From contig WIUZ02000003.1 of assembly GCA_015956445.1 (NCBI GenBank), positions 248,001 through 312,000 of the forward strand: 64,000 nucleotides of DNA. Reading direction: 5' to 3'. Shown piece by piece: positions 10,776-22,318 of this stretch. Source of the stretch: Thelephora terrestris. Lineage: Eukaryota; Basidiomycota; Agaricomycetes; Thelephorales; Thelephoraceae. A program made the translations under genes and the position numbers. Positions within the stretch are counted from its first letter, which is position 1. The number at the start of each line of letters is the position of its first letter. Below the pieces are notes generated by a model, which did not search any database, had not been told where the DNA came from, and was given only the letters and a program-made list of their open reading frames with translations.

Positions 10776-12690
10776 ATAGTTGGAATAATACAAAGACACC
10801 AAACTTGACTCGAGCTGCCGGGCTGTGATGCATTTGATGATTGGTGGGCGCACGCTCGAAAGGGACAAGGGTATATTTTGGGAGACGCGCGCGTCATCGA
10901 TGCCGAAGAATGTTCAGAAATGCCGGCAGAGCAAGGAAAAACATGGAAACGTGAGTGGAATGAAAAGAACACAAGCGCGGTTTGGCGTTTCGTATGTTCT
11001 GGAACGCGGCTGGGATCGTCCGAACGTTTCATTGCCTTCTACGGTATGTCGTGTGGTCCAGTACTGGAAACATAGAATAAAACAGTCAGTGACAGTTTGA
11101 CATGGGAACAAGACGTTACCGGCTGTAGGAGTTTCCAAGGTTCAACCGAGCGGAGCGACAAGGGGGGGTCGCTCAACGCTCAAGGTTGAACCCGCTCCTG
11201 CGTGGAAGGTGTGAAACGAGCGGGTCTTCTCTTCTCCGCCATGGGAAAAACCCTTTAGGAGAGAACTTCGGGTGGGCTCGAGGACCAGCGGCCTGCCCAG
11301 TTACGATTGAGAACATCGCTGGGCGGCCCCATTTCACCTCTATTTCAAGTTCTTACCGCTCTGGCGTGCTGCTTGTGTTGATAAGGATGGGATAAATGAA
11401 TAACCCGACGCCCAGGTATATTTCTGCCGGCACGGTGCAAAATTAGTTGTGGGACATTTATACTGTCGAAATGTTGAGTTTTTGCAGGACAAGCGCTTAT
11501 AATTTAGGGGGGTCACAGAAACCTTGCAAGCAAGGTAAATTATTTGCAGACCAGAAAAATTATTTTTGAATTCAGGGTTTATTCTAGCCAGCCCAGGCGA
11601 CGGAAATACAAATATAAGCAATGAAATCAATGGAAATAAATGTCGAAGCTGTCAGACTGCCGTGATGGAAACGAATATTCAAGACGTTGGCGGGAACGAG
11701 TATTGTGGATGTACGACGGCAGCAAAGGGCACGAGGGGGGGGGAAATACGGGTGTGTAAGAAGGTGCAAGAGGTGGGGCTGGTGATGAGAGGTTGAAAGA
11801 GAGGGATCCGACAATCGTGGTTCAACCTGTGGACGAATTAGAAACCGGTGAGACAGTGAAGATGTCATCGCCATCCAACGGGATCGGGATCTGGAAGGTG
11901 CCCTGTGGAATAGCCCACAAGCGGTTAGTTGTGTCGTGATAACAAGGTCGGAAGTACTGCATCCGCACCAATGAATTTTGTGGACTTGGGCTGGACTCGA
12001 TTGGAGTGCCCCTTGAACGTTTGAGGTCCTGGTGAGATTGTCTGGAAAGAACGCGTCAGGGAACAGTGGGACTACATAACACGACAAGTTGTCAGCTGTT
12101 CAAAAATATGCATGAGGACACTTGTGAAGAGCAAATGTACCGAGTGAGAGATATTGGGAGGCAACGGACTCGCCCGGATTTGTTGAACTGTCATGGGGTG
12201 GGTCATCATAAACACTCTCAGGCTGGTGTACCCAATCAAGGCAAAGAAGATTGGGCGTACATGGTTGTGCGGTCAGAGAAGGAAACTATGGCGTCTCTTT
12301 CAGAGGGAGACATTATCAACGAGGAGAGGGAAGTGTGTCGACAAAATTGGTGTGTTGCAGCAGGAAGATATAGGAGTTGGTAGGAATGATGTCACAGTTT
12401 CTCACCAGCGCGGATGAGAAGTCACTTGAGGAGAGCGGAGGAGCACGGTTTTGGGAAACGGCTAGAATATTCTTGTTGAAGACAAAGAGCACAGGCCGCT
12501 GCGGTCGCCGAGATCATTGGCAGATTTCCAAAAGGAGCTAAGGATTGTGATGGGGCTGTTGCCAAACTTAACCAAACAACTCAGCCGTTCGAGCATATTG
12601 CGGCTCAGGCTTGCTATCTGTTCTTCCCCTTATTCGTTGAACTACCCAGTCTCGCTAAGTTGTGGGAACACGTAGCAAGAAGAGGGAGCT
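10776..12690. other. Stretch without a supported gene
   Basis: Only short frames without recognisable domains or convincing splice structure occur here. One notable structure is the stem-loop at 11139-11192. A short plus-strand stretch at about 12549-12688 reads plausibly as protein (QPFEHIAAQACYLFFPLF) but has no support on either side. Confidence 0.5.
11139..11192 (+). other. Long stem-loop, candidate Helitron 3' hairpin
   Basis: GGTTCAACC-GAGCG-GAGCGAC pairs with GTCGCTC-AA-CGCTC-AA-GGTTGAACC around a loop of mostly G. The stem has 21 paired positions with two small bulges. It lies 364 bases after the helicase stop. Helitrons end with a hairpin shortly before their 3' end, but the usual CTRR end is not evident here. 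Confidence 0.4.
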
Positions 12691-13960
12691 GAAGGGTGTG
12701 GGTGACCGGTTGTGCAGACGTCGGTAGGGTAAAGCAGGTAGAGGTAGAGAGGAGTAGGGAGAGGTAGGGAGAAGTAGGGAGAAGTAGGGAGAAGTAGGGA
12801 GGGAATAGGAAGTGGTGGCGATAGAGTAGAGTCTCAATAGACAAGCGTCGCGGCGGGATAGGTGGCTAAGAAAGAAGCTATCAGCGCGAGACGAGAGAAC
12901 GAGAGAATACCTGAGACGAGAAGAAACTAGTAGAAGTGGTGAACACTGCGTTCGCCACGAAGAGCTAAGAGCTGAGCACTGCGCTCAAGACTGGGGTAAA
13001 GCACTGCGCTCGCGAGACGAGTAGAGAAGGTCAAGAAGCACTGCGCTTCACGTTGAGAGAAGTCGAGACGAGGAAAGAGAAAAGCTAGAGGGTTCTTCGA
13101 GCACTGCGCTCAAAGAGAACTTGGTCGCGAGGAACGAAGAGTGTTGGAGGCTTTAGACAGCGCAAGGCTGAGTTGAACTTCAGAGGGAAAGGGGGAACTG
13201 CACTTCGTTGTTCGAACCAGGACTGTCTACTGACACTTATATAGTAGGTAGAGAGAGTGGTTGAAGGTAGAACACGAAGAAGGGAGAACAAAACATAACA
13301 AGGCAAATGTCGCGAGAGAGCGGGAATCGTGAAGTTCGTGAAGGGCGTAGGGAGGTCATACAAAAACGAAGAGCGGAACAGAGGGGAGAACAAGAATGTG
13401 CGAAGGACGAACAAGACGGCGGGAGGAGTGGGGAGAGGAATGAAGGTATTGTGGGAAACTACGGGACAATGAAATGGAGGGTCGAACCGAAAAGTCAAGG
13501 CAGGATCGGAGTGGAACAGGCGGGAGGCGGGGAACACGGCGAGACAGTCGAGACGGCGACGACATGCAACAAGAGGGCGGGGGGCACGTGTTCCGGAGTC
13601 GGGACGGCGAACCGATGCGGGGGAATCCGAACAATGACGAACAAGGGGGGCGAGGCGAGTCAAGTCAGGTGGGAGAACGGAAGTGATCGGGTGGCACGTG
13701 GGATCGGGGAGGCCGGACTCGGAGCGTGGACTTAGAGGATTTTGTCGAAGTCAAGAGGAGCGGGAGGTCGCGAGACTATCGGGAGACTGGCGATGGTCGA
13801 CAAGGGGTCGTGTCGGAGGAGGGGGCTTCGCGCTGCGTCGCGACGTATGGGTGGATAGCTGAGGAGGGTGCTGGAGTTGCTAGGGATATAGTACGAGTCG
13901 GACGGCCAGCGAAACGGAGGCAGGTCATCGTAACATTTGAGAATAATATATTTTAGGTGG
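12690..13960 (-). repeat. LTR-like promoter region with short repeats
   Basis: This stretch shares a motif (gggtgaccggttgtgcagacg at 12697) with the TG..CA unit at 31996. Like that unit, it has a left-facing TATA box (ACTATATAAG on the minus strand, about 13238). Left of the TATA box lie a 10-bp purine microsatellite (GTAGGGAGAA, about 12735-12795) and the hairpin array. I could not fix its ends, so it may be a fragment of a related LTR-type unit. No coding region is supported; the long minus-strand frame at 13085-13663 has low-complexity content and no domain. Confidence 0.4.
12937..13120. repeat. Array of five ACTGC-loop hairpins
   Basis: The core GC-ACTGC-GC or a variant occurs five times (about 12943, 12975, 12999, 13037 and 13100). 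The flanks form short stems that change together: GAAC/GTTC, GAGC/GCTC, GAAGC/GCTTC. The first extends to GTGGTGAAC-ACTGC-GTTCGCCAC, nine pairs with one G-T. If the TATA box at 13238 fires leftward, the array lies in the 5' part of its transcript. Confidence 0.5.
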
Positions 13961-14035
13961 TCAATGGACCATTCACTCCTTCCGTGTACTAGGAGTAAAT
14001 AAATTGGAAAGATGATACATTTACAAGAAAAATTG

Positions 14036-15512
14036 TTAGTTGCCCGCCACCGCCTGGATCCTCTGTTGTCGTTCATTAGCAATGCATTCACAGATGGACA
14101 GTCCCTGCATATCCCGAGTCGCCGCTGGAACGTCATCGTCGGTCCCAGGAGATTCACCGAAGATTTGATCATTCCACCACTGGAGAGTATCGGCGCACCA
14201 GGGGTCTTCCGGGTAGGCAAGTTGCTCGCGAAGAAGGAAGTAGAGGCGCGCGAATTTGACGCCCTTCCATTCCTCCTTCCATTCTCTGCTGCAGCATAAT
14301 GCAACGTACGCCTGAAGGACCAGTGTTTTTAGATTTTATTACCACAGAGTTCATTAGATGCGTACCTGAATTGCTGCGTAACAAATTGTGGAAGGGACCA
14401 CTTTTTCCATGCCATGTATCTTGGCATTCCCTCGCTTTAATGACGCCTTTGCGCCGGTCGCGGCAGAAGGCAAGATGAAAATGTGAGTGTACACCTAAAC
14501 ATCGGTGTTCTATGTCAGCCACCTGACGTAGGGGAAACAGGGACTTACCGCTAATAGGATCGGGCCGCAAAAGAGGCCGTCTGCGAGAGAGCCACCGTCC
14601 GTAGTTTCATCATCATACAGGAACGTTGGAAACTTTGGGTCACCCTTGATGTCGAGTATCGAAAGTTTCCCATCACGGAGTTTCGCTCTGGCACTGTACG
14701 GCGAGAGTTGTTTGCACCACACCCGAGTAAACAGTAAATGGAGGTTCGCTTACCCATCTGGATCAATCTTGAATTCGGCAAGGTGGTCGATGGGGCACAA
14801 CAACCTCGCAGTGATTAGGCTTTCCCAGCCACGCCAGGACTTGAGGGCACCTGGATTTTTGACTGACACAACTTGATATGCATTTGCCAGGGCGTTTCCG
14901 TTCTCGTCGAGTGGGAGGTACTTCTGTGGAATGAGCGCAACAATGGACTGCTTGATTGACTTTGTGTCCGATTGTCGAGCTTGAGATGCGACCGATTGGA
15001 CCTGATATATTTCAAGAGATCACGCACGTGGTGGGTGCTGAAGGCGCCGGGATATGCTCACCTTATTTATGATCTTTTGGATTGACTTTGAGGAGTCGTT
15101 GGACTCGAGGCGATTCTTGAGAAAGGGTAGGTGACCGAGAATCATCTCAAAGTCTTCAGTATAAATTTTTCGTTGAATCGGCGTGCTGGAAAACTATGAT
15201 GAGTTCCTCATGCCCTGCAGACGTTGGCGATACTTACAGGCCGTTGGTGTGGTCTCGTGTGATTCTGTCCTGAGGTCCACGAGCAGTTACCGTGGCCACC
15301 GAAGAGCCAGCAGCGCTGATGGAAGCAATGACATAGAAGTCCACAAAGGGGTTTGCGATGCGACGAAGCCATCTTGCCTTCTCATGAATCTCTTTCCTCT
15401 CCTGAAGGGTGAGCCTAGATTCAGTGCGAGGCGCAGTCAGCATCTATTTTTTGCCAAGATACGTAGAGCGAACATACTCTCGGGGGTTGTTCTCGCTGGG
15501 TGGGGTGATCAT
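14036..15512 (-). CDS. DUF6698-type protein (377 aa, 7 exons)
   Basis: A complete spliced gene. Exons: 15512-15478, 15414-15238, 15185-15062, 15001-14754, 14693-14549, 14494-14366, 14311-14036. All introns have GT..AG ends and every phase closes. The C-terminal part (FILPSAATGAKAS ... YVALCCS ... PEDPWCADTLQWWNDQIFG) matches my memory of the fungal DUF6698 family, which is abundant in Agaricomycetes and has no known biochemical role. The middle (EDFEMILGHLPFLKNRL) fits the N-terminal half of that family. It is transcribed away from the Plavaka gene, with only 161 bases between the two start codons, so the two may share a promoter. Whether it is cargo or partner of the transposon is open. Confidence 0.78.
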
Positions 15513-15673
15513 GGTCGTGCGAGGGAAAGATTGGATGGGTGCTTGCACTCCTAATCTACCCCAAGCACGGGTTTTTATTTCAAAGTCAGATCAAAGTTAG
15601 GAGAGATCTGCCGCAATGGAGACTGGGGTTCAACAGCCTCATCCACGAACTTGCCATACTCACTTCAGGCGTG

Positions 15674-18226
15674 ATGCCCCATGTTTGCTATGAGGGCAAC
15701 TGCGCCTCAGGCCTGACGCAGTGTGTATTTTCGACGATCCGCGGACTTCGTCAACACCTGCTAAAGTGTCACCAAGACACCCCGGAAGATCAAACGTCTC
15801 TCGGGACCATGAGATCGTTGAAGCAAAAGCGTGACAAAGTGGTTGAAGAAGAATGTCGAAGGCGTGACCTTGAAGCCCAGTTGGCGTTGGAGGCTGCAAA
15901 CAATGAGCCAGAGATACAACCGCCGGTAAGATTAATACAACAGACCCATAAGATTGAGCTGAGCTGACACAATCCCGGGCCAGCCTGAGGTCCCACTTCT
16001 CGAACGTGCGGTCAATACTGGACTTCAACGATCCACGAGAGTTCGGCAGCTTCCTGTTTGTTTTCGTGACCCCTTGCCAACATCGGCGCCACCAATCCCA
16101 CGTACCTTGGTGAAAGGTAACAATCTTGAACGACCGCCTTCTCCTGGATGTTTGAGACTTGACATCGAAGGTATTGAAAGTCCCATCATACCGATGGGCC
16201 ACGCGTGAACAATTACCAACGCAAACTCCTTCAGGGTATTCCATGAATACTTTGCTGTATCTTCCCACAACTCATGCAACCCAGACTCTTTCGCTGACGC
16301 TCATCCACCTCTCGTCACTCCCCAATCCATCGGATCTAGCCTGATGGTAGCTAATCCCCCAGAGCCAGGGGACGACCCCTTCGCCAACCCAGACAACCTC
16401 TCAAGACACCTTCTCCTTGCATGGTCGACGCATGGGCTCGGAAGCACCCCTGCGGGGATTAACGACCTCATTCACAACATCATCAGACATCCAGACTTCA
16501 ATCCCTCAGAGCTCAAAGACTTCAACGCCGTCACGGCAATCCGGCGGTTCGAGCGTGAGTGGTTCCCTAAGCCAGGGGCAGCCCTGAAGGCAGGCAACGG
16601 GTGGAAGGAAGGATCTGTCAGCATCCGAGTTCCATGTACAGGGGTGGTGCAGCTGGAAGATGAGGCACCAGAGTTTATCATCAAAGGGATCCTCTATCGG
16701 GACGTCGTTGAGGTTATCACGCCCGAGCTGGAGGATCAACAAGCCTTCGATGACATCCACGTCACGCCATACAAAGAATTCTGGGATCCATGTCCAGGCG
16801 AAGAGTCTATCCGTGTCTACTCTGAAATATACAACTCTGATGCAATGCTCAAGGCCGATATGGAGATGCGTGACCATCTTGATGCCATGCCTCCTGGCCC
16901 AGACGACGACTTGGAGGCATTTATTGTATCGGCGCTCCTTTATTCCGACTCAACGCATCTTACCTCATTCGGGAGCGCATCATTGTGGCCAATCTATCTC
17001 TTCCTTGGCAACATTTCAAAGTACACGTGCTCCAAACCAACCTCCTTCTCCGCTCACCACATTGCGTATATACCCACGGTATGTCGTTCTCTGTCTCAAA
17101 TCATTTCTTGACCTCAAACTAATTACTCACATAGCTTCCCAACACGATTACGGAGTTCTACAAAGAGCACTACAAGAAGGAACCCACTGCGGAGATGCTC
17201 ACTCATCTGGGGCGAGAACTAACTCACGCGGTCCTACGGTTGATTGTGGGAGGGTCGTTTGCAGATGCACACAAGAACCTCCGCCGTGTCAAGTGCAGGG
17301 ACAACGTCATGCGACGTTGGCTACTCCAGCTGCTCCTGCACTCAGCGGATTACAAAGAAAAGTATGTACTCCTATTTACCTTGAGCACTTTCAATACTGA
17401 TGGGTGTCCAGGTCTATTTTGGCAACAATTAAGAGCCTCAGATGGTTCTTATGCCCCCGGTGTTGGATCGTTAAGGACAAAGTTCCCAGAATTGGCATGG
17501 AATCCGATCGTACCATCCGAAGTCTGCTTCGGGATTACACGAACGACGCGGCTGCTCGGGTAGAACATGCCCGCAAACTTGTCTTCGACCTTGGGAGGAG
17601 TGTCGGCGGGGAGTTAGGAATCCTGAAGAGAGGGTCGTTGATTTTAACGCAGGTAAGGTCCCTCTTCGTCAGCATGCTTACTCCGATATGCTCACGCCGT
17701 GACACCATACCATAGAACGCTTATCATACTGAGCTTGGCATCAACCCAGCTACAATCATGCCGGTTGATATACTCCATGATTGTGAGCTTGGCGTTGCCA
17801 AGGGTTTAATCACACACAATATATGGATACTCCATACCGTTGGTGAAGGAACGGTCAACACGTTCAATGCGCGGTACGTTCGTTATGTTACCAACATTCA
17901 GATATTCACTCGGTTTCTCAGGTTCCGCCAAGTCCCAACCTTTGGCCGTGATACAATTCGAAAGTTTGGCGGGAGTGTCTCTTCCATGAAAAAGCTCGCT
18001 GGTCGGGACTTTGAAGATATACTACAAGTGATTACCGTTCCTTCCTCTCTTGTTCATCCTCCTGACATAAAACTCCTCCCAGTGTTGGATTCCTGTGCTC
18101 GAAGGCCTCCTGCCAAACACCAAACACAACAAAGTCCTGCTTGATCTCGCCTTCGACTTGGCCACTTGGCATGCTTACGCAAAATTCCGCCTACATACAA
18201 CACACACAATTGCATCGCTTCGATCA
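15674..18226 (+). pseudogene. Plavaka transposase, N-terminal zinc finger and catalytic core
   Basis: The first exon (15674-15925) encodes a C2H2-like finger (C..C..F..IRGLRQHLLKCH) typical of Plavaka N-termini. The second starts at 15984; an in-frame TGA lies at 16206-16208. Later exons show the family landmarks: SALLYSDSTHLTSFGSASLWPIYLFLGNISKY and SAHHIAYIPT (about 16933-17080), a CPRC motif (17449), the PVDILHDCELGVAKG block (17761), FGRDTIRKFGGSVSSMKKLAGRDFEDILQ (17941-18030) and ATWHAYAKFRLH (18160). Introns have good GT..AG sites. The frame breaks off at IASLRS, exactly at the target site of the inserted unit at 18227. Confidence 0.82.
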
Positions 18227-21200
18227 TGTCAGGAACATGGTATTTTTAAACTTTTTATAACACGCTCTTTTGTCCGAACTCTTCTTACCAATTCTTATGT
18301 TTGAATGCTTCACACTCCTTATCCTTCACTCCAATCATTCAAAACACACAAATGCGCATACAATTCCCAGCAAATCGTAACAACATGGCTATATATGGTG
18401 CTATCAATGTCCCATCAAAAGTCAACTCTATCTACGGCAGGCCTCATGGTCATCAGCGTTCCATCCCGGAGATCGAAGAAGCGGCCCCTCCTCGCAAGGA
18501 TCTCTCCAAACATGGCGTCACCATCCTCCGCGCTCAACTGAACATCTAGTTCAAGCCGATAGGAAGAGATGCCTTTGTACGGACCGATCAGCCTCCCAGA
18601 TGTCACCGAACTGCGGAACACTTGGTCCCACATCTCCATCACCGGGTGAGTGCTTGGCAGCGCTGTTGATGTAGTCGAAGAGCGACCCTCCGCCTCCCTC
18701 ATCGGAGGCCTGGCCGGGATCCTGTACTGCGAGTCGGGTGAGGTGCCTTCGCTGGACCTCCGACTCGACCTGTTGGTTGGGATGGTTGACCCAATATCGG
18801 AATCCTCGTCCCTCACCTCGACTAGACTCGTCACCATCCGACTCAACTGGATGCGGGTAAGGATTAGCCGAGGGTGCCATGCGATGAGCAATACGGCGTC
18901 GAGAGTGTTTACAACGCTGCCCTGTTATCACCAGACGTACCTCGGCAACCCTCGGAGCATCTTCGGCTTGGTCAACTTCCATGACCTCATCTTCGATCTT
19001 GACCAGCTGACTGATCAACTGCAGCGGGCAGCGCCGACAGTTCTCCTTGTCAGACTCGGCCAAAGTCGAAGCCGGAGCCGGAGTTGGAACGGGAACGGTG
19101 TTCTCGATCGGAGGCGTGGCGTAGGACGACGGGTTAGGCGACGGGAGTACCACCTCGTCGGCGTACTCCAGCTCGAATGGAACATCGACTGTCCCCTGTC
19201 CAACCAACACAGAACCTTCCTTACAGTTGCAGGTCTTGTCCTGCAAGGACTCAACCCGCGCTGTCAACACGGACACCAGATCCTTGAGCTCCTCGATCTA
19301 GAAAGACCTCCTTCAGTCATTGCATAAACCTGCAAAGGCTGAAAGAACCTTAGTGCTTTCACCCCCGATCTTCTTCGAGTGCCTATCCAGGCGATCATCC
19401 CTCGTGTCCAAGGCGCTCCTGATGTTGTTGTCCTGAACCTTCAGGCTGGCGACTAACTCTTGATGGTTAGTGACCATCGCTGCCAACGCTTCGTTCGTCC
19501 CCTGCTGGAAGGCGGCCATGGTCTCCTTCATCAATAGACCCTCGGCGGACAGCCGAAGGACGTCTGCCTTCGCCTCCTTCACCTCACACTCTAAATGTTC
19601 AACCTAGGCAGTTTGGTTAGTCAAGAGTCATACTCGAATATCCAAATGGAAAACCTACTCGGCTTTCCCCCTCTCGAACGAGCGACCACAACAACGTAGT
19701 GGAAGCGGTGGCGTGACGGACGGCCCAAGGAACGGTTGCCCCGTGCTCCAACAGGTCCTGATTGTAGATACCCCTCTGCAGGGTGTACCAGAGCTCCTTC
19801 TTGATCGGATGCTCCAGCTCTCTGAACCTACCCCGCATCTGGAAGATCACTTTCTCGGCAATCATGGACCGGACCCAGAGCTCATCGTCCCAGGTCAACC
19901 CCATCAAATGTGGGATCGTCTCCCTGAGACATTTGGCGTCCACCTGCTTGATGACCTCCAAGATCTAGAAGACGTTAGTTCGGCATCCTGCCAAAGAACG
20001 TACGACCTCTACCTAAGGGAAAGAGTTAGGGCAGACACAAAAAGCTCTAGCTCTACCCCATACCTGTTCATCCGTGGTATAGGGAACCCCCGCCTCATTG
20101 GCGTAGCTCTTGCGGTTAGTGGCACGACGATTGATATGGGAGATGGTGGAGATCCCATTGGCGACCTTGTAGGTATGGTTGTTGGGAAAAGACATTTTGG
20201 TGAGATGATGGGGAAGTTGCTGGTGTTGCTGATCAAGGATGGCTCCAAGAAGACGTCCTTCTTATAGCCTAGATCGGTAATCCTTCACGTGACCTACCTC
20301 GACGAACCTCATTGGTCCGGGTCACATCAACTTCCGCCCCTGTACCATCATCGTTGGCTTACTACATCAAGCTGACACCTCGGCCCGCGGGACGGCCTTG
20401 GAAGAACTTTGTTCCGGAACGCCTAGAACACGCGCACACTAAAAATAGGTCTCATGACCTTGACGACCCCTTTACGAACCCCTTTACGACCCCTGATGAC
20501 TCATTTATGACATCACGATAACGACCAACCCTGGACCCTGATCACACACGTGGACAGTCACATCACAGTCTCCTAACCGGAGGAAGGAATCGCCATTATT
20601 CGGAAGGAGTGCCTTAGACTCCTTTTGTTTAGCCCAGCGAATGTGGAAGTAGCCGTTAGCGTGAAACACCGGCGAATCTGTAATACCTCATGTCCCATGA
20701 GTCTAGGCCCAACCTCCTCATGTTCGGACGTATGTTGAGGTTGCCACTAGTCCGTGATGCTGTTACCTCCTACAGACAACAAGGGATGATGCATAGTCCC
20801 TTATCTCGGAGCCACTCGAAAATTGTACGAAGCAATGAGAGGTTTCCACCTGACCCTTGGGTGTGATCCCCAGGTACGAACTTTTATGACCCCATGCCCC
20901 TTTTCTTTTAGGACTAGTGTTATCTTTACCCCTATGTTTCATGCGGACTATTGTTATCCCATATGCATTCCTTCACACGCTAGTAAGGCCCTTTGTCCTT
21001 TATTCTCCCACGCGTCATATTTGCTCGCTTCCCTTACTTAGCGTTCTCACACTCCTTATCTCCCTTTGTTCGGACTTGATAAGGGTATATTAGGGTATTG
21101 ACATCATGGCCACTCCTTTAGTATAAGTAGCAACTGTGGCTGTATCGTAGTACCTTAGTTTTGTTACCTCAGGAAATCCTCTGCCCTTCTCAGCCCAGTT

Positions 21201-21578
21201 GCAGTTAAGGACAAGTCAGAGTTTTCTGTTTGAACACAAGGCATCCCCCATCTGCTCTCCCTCCCGCTCTGCGCGTCAACTGCGCCTCGTAACTATAGAA
21301 CCCCAGCGTTCATCTTATAGAATACCTCAAGCGTCCAGTTGATCACCTGGTGGAGTCATCAATCCTGTTGTAGGGATAAACCCTTGCTGGTTAAACCAAA
21401 CGAAGTACGGTTTAGGTTGGGTTTCTCTTTAGGATTTCGACCTGACTTGTAGTGACCTCAGACAACCTACCGGAAGAATAGAGAAGTGATCTTTCTCTCA
21501 CAAGCTAGTTGGACTAGTGAGTACTCTGCGGAGTCGGCTCAGTGCACTGGTAGTTGTTGGGGTAGAGTGGCCCTGACA
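18227..21578. mobile_element. TG..CA unit copy 1 (3352 bp) with 5-bp target duplication GATCA
   Basis: Begins TGTCAGGAACATGG and ends GTGGCCCTGACA, so the ends are inverted TGTCAGG/CCTGACA. The duplication GATCA lies at 18222-18226 and 21579-21583. Taking the unit out leaves the Plavaka frame continuous (LRS then QTKELGRLL), which fixes the borders to the base. An LTR-type TATA box (agTATAAGtag, about 21121) faces right, and a spliced gene is read leftward from about 20265. No gag or pol is present, so it looks like a solo LTR that carries a gene in its U3 part, or a non-autonomous LTR-kin element. Confidence 0.85.
18551..20195 (-). CDS. Coiled-coil protein gene inside TG..CA unit copy 1
   Basis: Four exons are apparent (about 20195-20064, 19967-19662, 19603-19360 and 19299-18551) with GT..AG introns and CTAAC-like branch sites. 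A TATA box (CTATAAG, minus strand, about 20261-20267) lies 66 bases before the start codon. The parts are a 44-residue leader, a helical module of about 100 residues (ETIPHLMGLTWDDELWVR), a coiled coil (VKEAKADVLRLSAEGLLMKE), then an acidic Pro- and Ser-rich region with a basic patch (RCKHSRRR) and a conserved end (FGDIWEADRS...LFLSA). I do not recognise the family. It is open and closely matches the gene in copy 2, but with clear amino-acid divergence. Confidence 0.65.
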
Positions 21579-22318
21579 GATCACAGACCAAAGAACTCGG
21601 CCGCCTGCTCCGCCACTACTCTACCAACTTGTGTCCCAAGTATGCGACAAAGCTGTTGCCAGGAGAGGCTGCCGCCGCCTATCGCCGCAAAGCTGCAAAC
21701 ACCAAGAAAGTCACGCCCACCTCACGACAACCTAAGGCACCTTCGAAGGCTAAATCAACCATGCCAAAAGGTTCCGGCTTCAACCTTCAGACCTACAAGA
21801 TTCACGTGCTTGGGGACTATGCCGATCACATCGAACAATTTGGCCCGACGGATTGTTTTTCTACTCAGCAGGTTTGTGATCTCTCATTCATATTCTTTCT
21901 CTGTTCTCACCTGTTAAAAGGGTGAACTTGAGCACCGCCGAGTCAAACAATTCTACAAGCGAACCAACAAGACCCGGTTTGAGCATCAGATCGCAAAGCA
22001 TGAACAAATGGAACGTCATTACCGCATCAACACACTGAGGGCCAAGACAGGTGGTCGTGTAACATCTAGGATACGTACATCTGTGGACGACACCAATAGC
22101 GCGCTACCGAAGCAACACTATTCAATGGCAAAGAAGGACCAGGACCATGTGGATCTTTATACTCTGTCTAATCTCCACATCGGCGATCCCGCGCTAAAGG
22201 TAAGAGGTCTGATTTGTCAACTTTTGTTATCATACTCATACTCTCATAGGACTTCATTGTGAGGCTTAAGGACCACCTCCTCGCGCATGTTCTCAACAAG
22301 CAGTACGACACTGAGATA
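21579..22318 (+). pseudogene. Plavaka transposase, middle segment
   Basis: Reading resumes in the same frame after the inserted unit. It shows FNLQTYKIHVLGDYADHIEQFGPTDCFSTQ, then after an intron (21872-21920) GELEHRRVKQFYKRTNKTRFEHQIAKHEQ, both strong Plavaka signatures. A further intron lies at 22201-22250. The segment ends at the foldback element at 22319. Confidence 0.82.

Larger units (their letters stand above)
1..11192 (+). mobile_element. Helitron (rolling-circle transposon), left end outside window
   Basis: The element carries a RepHel gene: a HUH replication-initiator domain followed by a PIF1-like helicase, the hallmark of Helitrons. The left terminus lies before base 1. The coding part ends at 10775. 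A strong stem-loop at 11139-11192 is the best candidate for the 3' terminal hairpin, but I see no CTRR end just after it, so the right border is uncertain. The element is dead: its helicase is split by two LTR-type insertions (2810-4218 and 4586-9678), and there is an in-frame TGA at 2480-2482. Classification is confident; borders are not. Confidence 0.8.

Noticed and set aside
11584-12087. 167-codon minus-strand frame
   Set aside because: Composition rich in His, Ser and Pro, no splice partners, no recognisable motif.
12723-12795. Possible CRISPR-like array from regular short repeats
   Set aside because: It is a 10-bp microsatellite without spacers, in a eukaryotic genome.
13085-13663. 192-codon minus-strand frame
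   Set aside because: Low-complexity Arg/Pro/Ser/Phe content in a purine-pyrimidine biased LTR-like region; no domain, and the frame overlaps the hairpin array.
10838-13935. Possible 3.1 kb TG..CA unit with TTTGA on both sides (10833-10837 and 13936-13940)
   Set aside because: The 5-bp match is exact, but no reading frame or paralog confirms the borders, the end words differ from the TGTCAGG family, and one such match is easily found by chance over this distance.
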